Shown: positions 1 to 8,192 of the stretch, one piece after another
How the letters are laid out: each line of letters starts with the position of its first letter
Numbering within the stretch: the first letter of the stretch is position 1
Source of the DNA: Collimonas fungivorans
Lineage (GTDB): Bacteria > Pseudomonadota > Gammaproteobacteria > Burkholderiales > Burkholderiaceae_D
Assembly: GCF_001584145.1 (NCBI RefSeq)
Contig: NZ_CP013232.1
Coordinates: 186,001-250,000, forward strand
Direction: 5' to 3'
Length of the DNA: 64,000 nt
The notes under the pieces: model-generated
Database searches by the model: none
What the model saw: only the letters and a program-made list of their open reading frames with translations
Told to the model about the DNA's origin: nothing
Made by a program: the position numbers and the translations under genes

Positions 1-301
1 TCGATTGCGGCCTGGCTCCCAGGTAATCCGGATCGTGGCGGGCATAGTCGTCGTTATAGATATAAGTGGCGAAATCCTGGTTTTGCCAATGATCGAGCGC
101 CCGGGTAAACGTGAAACCGCAACTGCCGCAGCGGTAAAAATATACCGGCCAGCCGGCATAAGGATCGACCTTCTTGCCGGCGTGGACGTCAGCGCCGCAT
201 CTGGAAAAATCGACCAGCCCGGCCAGCGTCGAGTTCTGGCCGCAGCATTTGCAGCGGGTGGTTTCCGGGACCTTGTTGCACTCGTATGGATTATGGTTCA
301 T
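1..301 (-). CDS. Zinc-ribbon class I methyltransferase-like protein (5' part only)
   Basis: A reading frame opens with ATG at 301 on the minus strand and runs off the left edge, giving about 100 residues. It carries two Cys pairs (CKCCG near residue 19 and CGSCGF near residue 58), as in the N-terminal zinc ribbon of SAM-dependent methyltransferases often found in sugar or cell-surface gene clusters. The run after it, containing YNDDYARHDPDYLG, resembles the linker just before the methyltransferase fold in those proteins. The catalytic domain lies outside the window, so the family call is inference. No strong ribosome binding site is visible. Confidence 0.5.
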   Translation of the reverse strand, partial: MNHNPYECNKVPETTRCKCCGQNSTLAGLVDFSRCGADVHAGKKVDPYAGWPVYFYRCGSCGFTFTRALDHWQNQDFATYIYNDDYARHDPDYLGARPQS

Positions 302-458
302 GACGGTGGCGGCGGATAAAGGGTGGCAGCAGAAAATAGCGGGCTGAGGATCATTATAGCCACAAGCATGGCGTGTAGAATAAACGCCGCTGGAACAGTT
401 GCCAGGAGGCTGGGATAATCGCAGCACTTCAACAAAATTCAAACCCCGGGGAGAAAAC

Positions 459-1598
459 ATGCAAAATCATGCCAAAACAACCTTGCTGGCCGCCGCCGTT
501 GCCTTGAGCTTCAGCGCCGCCGTGCAGGCCCAGGAGCAAGTCGTGAAGATTGCGCACGTCGGCCCGATTACCGGTCCGGTGGCGCATGTCGGCAAGGACA
601 ATGAAAACGGCGCGCGCATGGCGATCGACGATTTGAACGCCAGGCACCTGGTCATCGGCGGCAAGAAGATCCAGTTCGTATTGCAGGCTGAAGACGACGC
701 CAGCGATCCGAAACAGGCCACCAGCGTCGCCCAGAAACTGGTCGACGCCAAAGTGGCGGGAGTAGTCGGGCATTTGCAGTCGGGCACTTCGATCCCTGCA
801 TCGAAGATTTATTTCGACGCCGGTATCCCGCAAATTTCGCCTTCTGCGACCAGCGCCAAATATACCGAACAAGGATTCAACACCACTTTCCGCGTAGTGG
901 CCAACGATTCCCAGCTTGGCGCCGCGATGGGCCGGTATGCGGCAAAAACCCTGCACGCAAAAAAGATCGCGGTGATTGACGATCGCACTGCCTATGGTCA
1001 AGGACTGGCTACGGAATTTCTCAAAGATGCCAAGGCCAATGGTGTCAAGGTAGTGTCGACGCAATACACGAACGACAGAGCCACCGATTTCAGCGCCATC
1101 CTGACCGCGGTCAAGGCCAAGCAGCCGGACCTGATTTTCTTCGGCGGCATCGACGCCAGCGCCGGCACCATGCTGCGCCAGATGCGGCAACTCGGCATTA
1201 CCGCCAATTTCATGGGTGGCGATGCCATCTGCACCGGCGCCCTGCCGCGCCTGGCCGGTGAAGGTTTGATCGACGACAAGGTGTATTGCGCGATCGCGGG
1301 CGGGGTCGAAAACCCTGCGCCGCTGGATGCTTTCAAGGCCGCTTACAAGAAAAAATACAATGCCGACATCGTCCAGTACGCGCCATATACCTACGACGCC
1401 GTGATGATCATCGCCAAAGCCATGCAGCAGGCCGATTCGGTCGATCCCAAGAAATATCTGGCGACGCTGGGCAAGATCCAGTACACCGGCGTCACCGGCA
1501 AGATCGCCTTTGACGGCAAAGGCGATATCAAGAACGGCACACTGTCGATCTACACCTTCAGGAACGGCCAGCAAACCTTGCTGACATTGAGCAAGTAG
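459..1598 (+). CDS. Branched-chain amino acid ABC transporter substrate-binding protein (LivJ-like)
   Basis: A 379-residue periplasmic binding protein. The start at 459 follows GGGGAGA and opens directly into a signal peptide ending near AVQAQEQ; an upstream in-frame start at 399 would bury that signal. The mature N-terminus (VVKIAHVGPITG, then GKDNENGARMAIDDLN) is typical of the LivJ/Leu-Ile-Val-binding family, with the usual two-lobe length. No permease or ATPase gene lies next to it, so it must serve a transporter encoded elsewhere. The ligand cannot be read from sequence; branched-chain amino acids are only the family default. Confidence 0.88.
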   Translation: MQNHAKTTLLAAAVALSFSAAVQAQEQVVKIAHVGPITGPVAHVGKDNENGARMAIDDLNARHLVIGGKKIQFVLQAEDDASDPKQATSVAQKLVDAKVAGVVGHLQSGTSIPASKIYFDAGIPQISPSATSAKYTEQGFNTTFRVVANDSQLGAAMGRYAAKTLHAKKIAVIDDRTAYGQGLATEFLKDAKANGVKVVSTQYTNDRATDFSAILTAVKAKQPDLIFFGGIDASAGTMLRQMRQLGITANFMGGDAICTGALPRLAGEGLIDDKVYCAIAGGVENPAPLDAFKAAYKKKYNADIVQYAPYTYDAVMIIAKAMQQADSVDPKKYLATLGKIQYTGVTGKIAFDGKGDIKNGTLSIYTFRNGQQTLLTLSK

Positions 1599-1629
1599 AT
1601 GAGCAAGTAGACAAGCAGAGGGAGGCGCA

Positions 1630-2334
1630 TTGGCACAGGCAGCAAGCCGTACCGGACGATTGTTCATGCTGATGGATGCCTTGCGCAGCCACCGGCGGCC
1701 GGTTACCGCTGCCTGCCTGGCGGAGCAGATGTCGGTCTCGGTGCGCACCATCTACCGCGACATGCAGACCCTGATCGAACTGGGCGCGCCGGTCGAGGGC
1801 GAAGCCGGCCTCGGCTACGTCTTGCGCGCCGGCTTCTTCCTGCCGCCGCTGATGTTCAGCGAGGACGAACTGGAAGCGCTGGTGCTGGGGGCGAGCTGGG
1901 TCAAGCAGCAAGGCGACGACGGCCTGGCGCAGGCCGCCAAGAGCGCACTCAGCAAGATCGCCGCCGCTTCGCCGCTGGACCTGCGCGACAGCATGGCGAA
2001 CACGGGTTTGCTGGCTGCCAGCTTCCTCGAAGAAGCGCCCGGCAACAATACGCTGGGGCCGATCCGTGAAGCGATCCGGCGCCAGCACAAGATCAATATC
2101 AGCTATCGCGACGAGAACGGCAGCGCTACCGAAAGACTGGTCTGGCCGATTGCACTGGCGTTCTTCGAGGGCAAGCGGCTGGTCATCGCCTGGTGCGAGC
2201 TGCGCAACGGCTTCCGCCACTTCCGCAACGACAGGATCAGTGTCCTGACGCTGACCAAGGTGCGTTATCCGCAGCAGCGCAGCATGCTGCTGCAAGCCTG
2301 GCGCCGTGAAAATCCTTTTGGTGAAGGCGAGTAG
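1630..2334 (+). CDS. HTH/WYL-domain transcriptional regulator (YafY type)
   Basis: A 234-residue regulator with an N-terminal winged helix (about residues 8-60, containing RTIYRDMQTL) and a WYL-type sensor domain (about 135-225). The start is TTG at 1630, chosen because GGAGG lies five bases upstream; the next ATG at 1669 would cut into the first helix. The conserved segment LPPLMFSEDELEAL between the domains is typical of YafY relatives. The gene sits 32 bp after the binding-protein gene and just before a glutathione S-transferase whose promoter region holds a perfect inverted repeat, its probable operator. Ligand unknown. Confidence 0.85.
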   Translation: MAQAASRTGRLFMLMDALRSHRRPVTAACLAEQMSVSVRTIYRDMQTLIELGAPVEGEAGLGYVLRAGFFLPPLMFSEDELEALVLGASWVKQQGDDGLAQAAKSALSKIAAASPLDLRDSMANTGLLAASFLEEAPGNNTLGPIREAIRRQHKINISYRDENGSATERLVWPIALAFFEGKRLVIAWCELRNGFRHFRNDRISVLTLTKVRYPQQRSMLLQAWRRENPFGEGE

Positions 2335-2355
2335 CGCTTGCTTGTCGGAACGCTA

Positions 2356-2372
2356 CTGACATAGCCTGTCAG
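2356..2372. promoter_or_regulatory. Perfect inverted repeat, likely WYL-regulator operator
   Basis: CTGACA, five bases, TGTCAG: a perfect 6+6 repeat between the WYL regulator stop and the GST start at 2427. Its position in the only gap between regulator and neighbour makes it the obvious operator. Binding is inferred. Confidence 0.5.
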
Positions 2373-2426
2373 CACCCCGGGACTAAGATGCAGATATCGC
2401 ATCAACAATTCCGGGAGATCGTCGTC

Positions 2427-3059
2427 ATGCGCCTCTATCATCACCCCCTTTCGTCCAATGCGCAGCGTGTCGTCATGACCGCGCACCATCTTGGCCTGCC
2501 GCTCGAGCTGGTGCTGCTTGACCTGTTCAGCACCGAGCAGCGCAAGCATCTGCTGGCGATCAATCCCAATGAAAAGGTCCCGGTGCTGGTGGACGGCGAT
2601 TTCATCCTGTGGGAATCCTGCGCGATCATGCAATACCTGGCCGACCAGACGCCAGGGCAGACGGTATACCCGACCGAACTGCGAGCCAGGGCCGACGTCA
2701 ACCGCTGGATGTTCTGGTCGGCCCAGCATTTTGCGCCGGCGATAGGGATTTTTCATTGGGAAAATTTCATCAAGGGATTGGTTGGCGCCGGCCGGCCTGA
2801 TCCGCTCGAACTGCAGCGAGGACTGACCGACCTGGAGACCTATGCCGGCGTGCTGGACCGCCACCTGGCTCGGCGGCAATGGGTATCGGGACCGGACCTG
2901 ACCCTGGCCGACCTGGCGATCGCGGCGCCGCTGATGGTGGCCGCGGCGGGGCGTGTGCCGCTGCAGCCATACACCAACCTGCAAGCCTGGTTCTGCCGCG
3001 TGCAAGAGCTCGACGCCTGGCGCCAGACCACGCTTGAGGAAGCGCCGCTGATGGCCTGA
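2427..3059 (+). CDS. Glutathione S-transferase family protein
   Basis: A 210-residue cytosolic GST. The N-terminal thioredoxin-like domain begins MRLYHHPLSSNAQRV and has the cis-proline segment NEKVPVLVDG followed by WESCAIMQYLA, the glutathione-binding ES/DS motif. The C-terminal helical domain contains LTLADLAIAAPL, the N-capping-box region. The start at 2427 is preferred over 2388 because GGGAG lies nine bases upstream and the extra 13 residues precede the fold. It follows a WYL regulator and an inverted repeat, suggesting a substrate-induced detoxification gene. Substrate unknown. Confidence 0.87.
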   Translation: MRLYHHPLSSNAQRVVMTAHHLGLPLELVLLDLFSTEQRKHLLAINPNEKVPVLVDGDFILWESCAIMQYLADQTPGQTVYPTELRARADVNRWMFWSAQHFAPAIGIFHWENFIKGLVGAGRPDPLELQRGLTDLETYAGVLDRHLARRQWVSGPDLTLADLAIAAPLMVAAAGRVPLQPYTNLQAWFCRVQELDAWRQTTLEEAPLMA

Positions 3060-3324
3060 GCGCGGCCTCCAGGCAACTGCAGCGGATCTCCCGTCATACC
3101 GCTGCTTCAAGCCAGCCTTTCTTCGGCGGCATATGCCGCCCGCCTGCATCATCTCCCTCTTTTTGCCCGGTAAACCGATCGCTATTTCTTTTGGGAAATA
3201 TCGATTCTGCTATTATTGGGATGCTTTTATGCAACTTCTCAAGGCTTCTTCTGCACTGACCATTCAGGACGCGGCACCGGCTTATTGAACAAACTGCATT
3301 TCTCAAAAGGAAAGGACGTCCCTT

Positions 3325-5010
3325 ATGGAGTGGCTGCATGAGTTATTCAAGAAATCCCCGGAGATAGCGCTGTTCTTATCGCTGGCGGTCGGTTATGCCG
3401 TCGGCAAGATCAAATTCGGCAAGTTCCAGCTCGGCGGCGTTGCTGGCTCGCTGCTGGTGGCGGTGCTGGTCAGCCAGGCCGGGGTGCAGGTCGATCCGGG
3501 CGTCAAGGCGGTGCTGTTCGCCCTTTTCATTTATGCGGTCGGCTACGAGAGCGGCCCGCAATTCTTCAACTCGCTGGGCAAACAGTCGATCCGGGAAATC
3601 ATCCTGGCAGCGATCCTGGCGCTGACCGGCCTGGCGACAGTAGTCGTGATGGCCAAGCTGTTCGGCCTCGACAAGGGACTGGCTGCGGGCGTCGCCGCCG
3701 GCGGCCTGACGCAGTCGGCGATCATCGGTACCGCCGGCGACGCCATCACCAAGCTGGGACTCGACGCCGCCGAGGTGGCGCGCCTGCAGGGCAATGTCGC
3801 GGTGGGTTACGCGGTGACTTACGTGTTCGGCTCTTTCGGCGCCATCATCGTCTGCGTGAATATCTTGCCGAAACTGATGGGGCGCAGCATCCGCGAAGAT
3901 GCGATCAAGGCCGAGACGGCGATGCAGGCCGGGGTCAAGGTACTGGGGCCGGAGCAGCATGCGGCGCTGCCGGAACTGGTGGGCCGCCTGTATGAAATCA
4001 CCCAGGGCAAGATCTCGGTCGAGGAAGTGGAAAATCTCGATCCTGCCACCGCCATCACGATTGAAAGAGTCAAGCGCGCCGGCCAGGTGATCGAGGTCAG
4101 TCCGCAGCTGCTGCTGCAGCCGCACGACATCGTGCTGGTGGTCGGCCGCCGTGAAGCGGTGGTCAGCACTTCCGGTTTCCTCGGCAAGGAAGTATATGCG
4201 GTGGAAGGCATGGAGCTGACCATGCAGCACCGGGAAGTGGTCCTGACCAACAAGGAGTTCCACAATAAAAGCGTGGCGGAAATCCGCACCCAGACCGCCG
4301 GCGATGTACGTCACGGCATTTACGTGGTGCAGATCAGCCGCATGGGACAGGTGCTGCCTATCCTGCCTGAAACCATCGTCCAGGTGGGCGACGTGGTGTC
4401 GATCTATGGCGCCGAACAAGACGTCAAGCGCGTTGCCGATATTGTCGGTTATGTAATCGTGCCGAGCGCCAAGACCGATTTTGTCTATCTCGGCGCCGGC
4501 CTGGTGGTGGGTTTGCTGGTGGGCCTGCTGGTGGCCAAGGTCGGCTCGATTCCGTTGACGCTGGGCAGCGGCGGCGGCGCCCTGCTTTCGGGCCTGCTGT
4601 TCGGCTGGTTCCGCTCCCGCCACCAGTCGTTCGGCGCCATGCCGGCCGGTGCCGTGCAGATACTGAAAGACCTCGGCCTGGCCGGTTTCGTGGTGGTGGT
4701 CGGCCTGTCGTCCGGGCTGCAGGCAGTGCAGACCGTGCGGCAGCAGGGTTTCACCATCTTCGGCGTCGGCGTGGTGGTGACCATCCTGCCGATGATCCTG
4801 ACCATGCTGATCGGGCGCTACATCCTGCGCTATGACAATACCGCTGTATTCGCCGGCGCCCTGAGTGGCTCGCGCAGCGCCAATCCGGCGTTCGGCGAGG
4901 TGCTCGACAAAGCGGAAAATGCGATTCCCACCGTGCCTTTCGCCATTACCTACGCCTTGGCCAATGTGTTCCTGACGTTATTGGGACCGCTGATCGTGGC
5001 GCTGGTCTGA
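3325..5010 (+). CDS. aspT: Aspartate:alanine exchanger
   Basis: A 561-residue inner-membrane antiporter of the AspT family. Two membrane blocks of several helices each (about residues 12-185 and 380-560) flank a cytosolic region with two TrkA-C (RCK-C) type domains, the standard layout and length of the family. The start at 3325 has an AAGGAAAGGA purine tract upstream. The gene directly after it encodes aspartate 4-decarboxylase. In known AspT/AspD pairs, aspartate enters in exchange for alanine, and decarboxylation consumes a proton, building a proton motive force. The pairing makes the call firm. Confidence 0.92.
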   Translation: MEWLHELFKKSPEIALFLSLAVGYAVGKIKFGKFQLGGVAGSLLVAVLVSQAGVQVDPGVKAVLFALFIYAVGYESGPQFFNSLGKQSIREIILAAILALTGLATVVVMAKLFGLDKGLAAGVAAGGLTQSAIIGTAGDAITKLGLDAAEVARLQGNVAVGYAVTYVFGSFGAIIVCVNILPKLMGRSIREDAIKAETAMQAGVKVLGPEQHAALPELVGRLYEITQGKISVEEVENLDPATAITIERVKRAGQVIEVSPQLLLQPHDIVLVVGRREAVVSTSGFLGKEVYAVEGMELTMQHREVVLTNKEFHNKSVAEIRTQTAGDVRHGIYVVQISRMGQVLPILPETIVQVGDVVSIYGAEQDVKRVADIVGYVIVPSAKTDFVYLGAGLVVGLLVGLLVAKVGSIPLTLGSGGGALLSGLLFGWFRSRHQSFGAMPAGAVQILKDLGLAGFVVVVGLSSGLQAVQTVRQQGFTIFGVGVVVTILPMILTMLIGRYILRYDNTAVFAGALSGSRSANPAFGEVLDKAENAIPTVPFAITYALANVFLTLLGPLIVALV

Positions 5011-5071
5011 GCTTGTTTGCGCCTCTCGGTCCGCTGCGGCGGATTCAATCTATCGAATAAGGAGTGTCAGA

Positions 5072-6700
5072 ATGGATTTCAGCAACCCGGATAAACTCGC
5101 CCTGCTCAGCCCCTTTGAATTGAAAGATGCATTGATCCAGGTGGCCTCGGGCACCGACCGCGCCATGCTCAACGCCGGCCGCGGCAACCCGAATTTCCTG
5201 GCGACCACGCCGCGCCACGGGTTTTTCCAGTTCGGCCTGTTCGCCATGAGCGAAGCCGAGCGCTCCTATGTCTACATGGACGGCGTCGGCGGATTCCCGC
5301 AGCGCGACGGCATCGAGGCGCGTTTCGAGATTTTCACCAAGGCCCACGCCGGCGTCGACGGCGTGCGTTTCATCGAAGCCGCCGTGTCTTATGTGCGCGA
5401 CCAGCTGGGCCTGTCGGCCGGCGCTTTCCTCTACGAGATGTGCGTCGCCATCCTTGGCTGCAACTATCCGGTGCCGGACCGCATGCTGAGCCTGAGCGAG
5501 AAGATCGTCGGCCAGTACATCCGCCAGGAGATGATCGGCGAGCAGCCGTTCATCGGCAATTTCGACATGTACGCGGTGGAAGGCGGCACTGCCGCCATGA
5601 CCTACATTTTCAACAGCCTGCGCGAAAACCATATCCTCAAGGCCGGCGACACCATCGCCTTGGGCATGCCGATCTTTACGCCGTATATCGAAATCCCTCA
5701 CCTCAACGACTACCAGCTGGTCGAGCTGCTGATCGATGCGCCGCCTGAGAACAACTGGCAGTTCACCAAGAAGGAACTCGACAAGCTGCTCGATCCCAAG
5801 GTCAAGGCGTTCTTCCTGGTCAATCCCAGCAACCCGCCTTCGGTCAGGATCAACGATGAGACGCTGGCGTATATCGGCGAGATCGTCAGGCAGCGTCCCG
5901 ACCTGATCATCCTTACCGACGATGTGTACGGTACTTTCGCCGACGATTTCATATCGCTGTTTGCGATCTGTCCCTACAACACCATCCTGGTGTACTCGTT
6001 CTCCAAGTATTTCGGCGCCACCGGCTGGCGCATGGGAGTGGTGGCCACCCACGAAAACAATATCCTGGACGACAAGATCGCGGCGTTGCCCGAAGCACGG
6101 CGCAAGGAACTGGACCTGCGCTACAACTCGATCACCACCGAACCGCGCGCGCTGAAATTCATCGACCGGCTGGTGGCTGACAGCCGCACCGTGGCGCTCA
6201 ACCACACCGCCGGCCTGTCGACTCCGGTGCAGGCGCAGATGACCTTGTTTTCCTTGTATTCGCTGCTGGATGAACCGCAGAATTACAAGAAATCGATGAA
6301 ACGCATCGTCTTGCGGCGCAAGGAAGCGCTGTACCGGGCGCTGGCCTTGCCGCTGCCGGTCGACGCCGATTCGGTGCACTACTACCATCTGCTCGACCTG
6401 GAAACGCTGGCCACGGAAATGTACGGCGCCGATTTTGCCAAGTGGATGGTGAAACGCCTGAAGCCGAACGAGGCGCTGTTCCGGCTGGCGGAAGAGACCG
6501 GCGTGATACTGCTGCCTGGGCGCGGTTTTGGTACGGCGCATGCGTCGGCGCGGGTGTCGCTGGCCAATCTTAACGAATACGACTACACCAACATCGGCAC
6601 GGCGATCCGCAAGCTGGCGCTGGAGTTCCATGTGCAGTTCGAAAAAGGTGCGGGCGGAAAATCGAAAGTGGCGAAGGCCGGAAAGAAAGCCAAAAAATAA
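5072..6700 (+). CDS. asdA: Bifunctional aspartate aminotransferase / L-aspartate 4-decarboxylase
   Basis: A 542-residue, fold-type I PLP enzyme that converts L-aspartate to L-alanine and CO2, with side transaminase activity. Length matches the AspD family, which is longer than ordinary aminotransferases. The PLP-lysine lies in SFSKYFGATGWRMG, and FLVNPSNPPSVR and ILTDDVYGTF are the usual cofactor-contact motifs. The gene is 61 bp downstream of aspT, so the two are probably co-transcribed as a proton-motive decarboxylation module. The lysine-rich tail is not conserved. It ends just before a perfect palindromic terminator shared with the convergent peroxidase gene. Confidence 0.93.
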   Translation: MDFSNPDKLALLSPFELKDALIQVASGTDRAMLNAGRGNPNFLATTPRHGFFQFGLFAMSEAERSYVYMDGVGGFPQRDGIEARFEIFTKAHAGVDGVRFIEAAVSYVRDQLGLSAGAFLYEMCVAILGCNYPVPDRMLSLSEKIVGQYIRQEMIGEQPFIGNFDMYAVEGGTAAMTYIFNSLRENHILKAGDTIALGMPIFTPYIEIPHLNDYQLVELLIDAPPENNWQFTKKELDKLLDPKVKAFFLVNPSNPPSVRINDETLAYIGEIVRQRPDLIILTDDVYGTFADDFISLFAICPYNTILVYSFSKYFGATGWRMGVVATHENNILDDKIAALPEARRKELDLRYNSITTEPRALKFIDRLVADSRTVALNHTAGLSTPVQAQMTLFSLYSLLDEPQNYKKSMKRIVLRRKEALYRALALPLPVDADSVHYYHLLDLETLATEMYGADFAKWMVKRLKPNEALFRLAEETGVILLPGRGFGTAHASARVSLANLNEYDYTNIGTAIRKLALEFHVQFEKGAGGKSKVAKAGKKAKK

Positions 6701-6704
6701 CGCC

Positions 6705-6732
6705 GCAGGGTGGGCACTTGTGCCCACCCTGC
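6705..6732. terminator. Bidirectional palindrome between asdA and the peroxidase gene
   Basis: A perfect hairpin (GCAGGGTGGGCAC, TT, then its reverse complement) fills the gap between two convergent genes. The AGGGTGGGCA/TGCCCACCCT core is also the end sequence of larger repeats at 43852 and 50376, so it may be a short member of that dispersed family acting as terminator. Confidence 0.6.
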
Positions 6733-6743
6733 AAAGCTGGGAT

Positions 6744-8003
6744 TTAAGGATGGAATCCGTCGTTCAGGGTTTTCAGGAAGGCGATGACGTCCTTGATTTC
6801 GCCATCCGTCAATGCCGGCCGGTCGCCGGGCTTGCGGTCGAACGGCGCTTCGACATTGACGTTGCCATGGTAGGCCTCAGGCAGGTCGTCGAATTTGCGT
6901 ACCTTGCCTTCCTTGTCGCGCGGATACCATTTCTGCGGCTGGGTGTCGCGCTGCACGTAGAATTTCATCACCTGCTCCAGGCTGGTGAAAGCGCCGTTGT
7001 GGAAAAACACCTGGCGCGTGGCGACGTTGCGCAAGGACGGCGTCTTGAACAGGCCGCAATATTCGGTCTTGTCCTTGAGGTCGGTACGGTCCGGGCCGCA
7101 CAAGCCCATGTCGAAATATTTTGGATCGGCGTTGGCCGGGATGTTCTTGTTGCGCGGCACGCCGATGGCGATCAGGCCGTAGTCGGTAAATTGCGGAAAC
7201 GCGCCGCTGGCGGTGATTTCGCTGATATGGCATGAGGCGCAGTTGCCTTTGGACGCATCGTTGAACAGCCGCAAGCCATTCAATTCCTGTTTGCTGAGCT
7301 GGGTTTGCTGGCGCAGGAAGGCGTCGTACTTGCTGTTGTACGGATAAAACTCGGTCGGGCTTTCCTGGAATACTTCCAGCGCCATCAGCGCCCACTTGAA
7401 AGCCTGTTCCCGGCTGTCGAAAATATCTTCGCCGAAGGTGGCGCGGAATTGCGCTACGTAGCTTGCCTTCTTCAGTTTCTCCACCACTTCGGCTGCGTTC
7501 GCATTGCCCATTTCGTGCGCCGACAACAGCGGAATCCGCGCCTGGTCGTGGGTGGATGGCGCGCGGCCGTCCCAGTTGTGGCCGCCGGTGGGGCCGGCGT
7601 CGATGCTGTCATCGCCGTCGTCGTCGAAGAAGTGTTCGGTGAAAGCCGGCACATTCTGTATATAACGCAGCGAAGGCACGGCGCGCGTGCCCAGCGTTTT
7701 CATTTCCTTGCCGCCCAGCTGCACCGCCAGGTTGTTGGGCGGGCCGAATGCATGGTCGGGGCTGTGGCAAGTAGCGCAAGACATCTTGCCCGAGGCCGAC
7801 AGGGAAGGATCGGAGAACATGGTGCGGCCGAGCGCGGTCATGTCGGCTACCGAAGGCTGTTTTTTCAGCGTCGGCGCATAGGTGGCGCCCACGTAGGCTG
7901 GCGTAGCAGGCTTGGCGGCTTCGGCGTCAGCATGCTGCTGGCCGCAGGCGTTCAGGAGAAACGCGGCGACGCCGCTCAGGATTGCAATGACCGCTGGTTT
8001 CAT
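6744..8003 (-). CDS. Di-heme cytochrome c peroxidase / MauG-family lipoprotein
   Basis: A 419-residue exported protein with two c-heme sites, CATCH (about residue 77) and CASCH (about residue 255), typical of bacterial cytochrome c peroxidases and MauG relatives. The start at 8003 gives a lipoprotein signal with lipobox LNAC; a longer frame from 8099 adds 32 residues that spoil it. The protein would sit lipid-anchored in the periplasm, using electrons from c-type cytochromes to reduce peroxide. Whether it is a true peroxidase or a MauG-like oxidase cannot be decided. It is divergent from a phosphoesterase gene and convergent with asdA. Confidence 0.87.
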   Translation of the reverse strand: MKPAVIAILSGVAAFLLNACGQQHADAEAAKPATPAYVGATYAPTLKKQPSVADMTALGRTMFSDPSLSASGKMSCATCHSPDHAFGPPNNLAVQLGGKEMKTLGTRAVPSLRYIQNVPAFTEHFFDDDGDDSIDAGPTGGHNWDGRAPSTHDQARIPLLSAHEMGNANAAEVVEKLKKASYVAQFRATFGEDIFDSREQAFKWALMALEVFQESPTEFYPYNSKYDAFLRQQTQLSKQELNGLRLFNDASKGNCASCHISEITASGAFPQFTDYGLIAIGVPRNKNIPANADPKYFDMGLCGPDRTDLKDKTEYCGLFKTPSLRNVATRQVFFHNGAFTSLEQVMKFYVQRDTQPQKWYPRDKEGKVRKFDDLPEAYHGNVNVEAPFDRKPGDRPALTDGEIKDVIAFLKTLNDGFHP

Positions 8004-8192
8004 AGAAATGTTTGGCAAGCCTTGGGGGACGAGCGGAGCGCCGCATCGAATGGGAGGCAAGCCTAGCAGCGTTGTGTGACAGAACGATGACACATCCACA
8101 CCCTAAAAATAAATGGCGGCCGGCACGGCATTTCACACAGCTGACATATTCGGGGCATAGGATTGCGCTTTTTATCACCCCGGGGAGGGTTT

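Noticed and set aside
5..319. Plus-strand 104-residue frame at the left edge
   Set aside because: The minus strand there encodes a Cys-pair zinc ribbon with good codon use; the plus frame is its shadow.
3220..3290. Possible 19-codon leader peptide upstream of aspT
   Set aside because: A short frame starts near 3228 but has no convincing ribosome site and no regulatory codon run.
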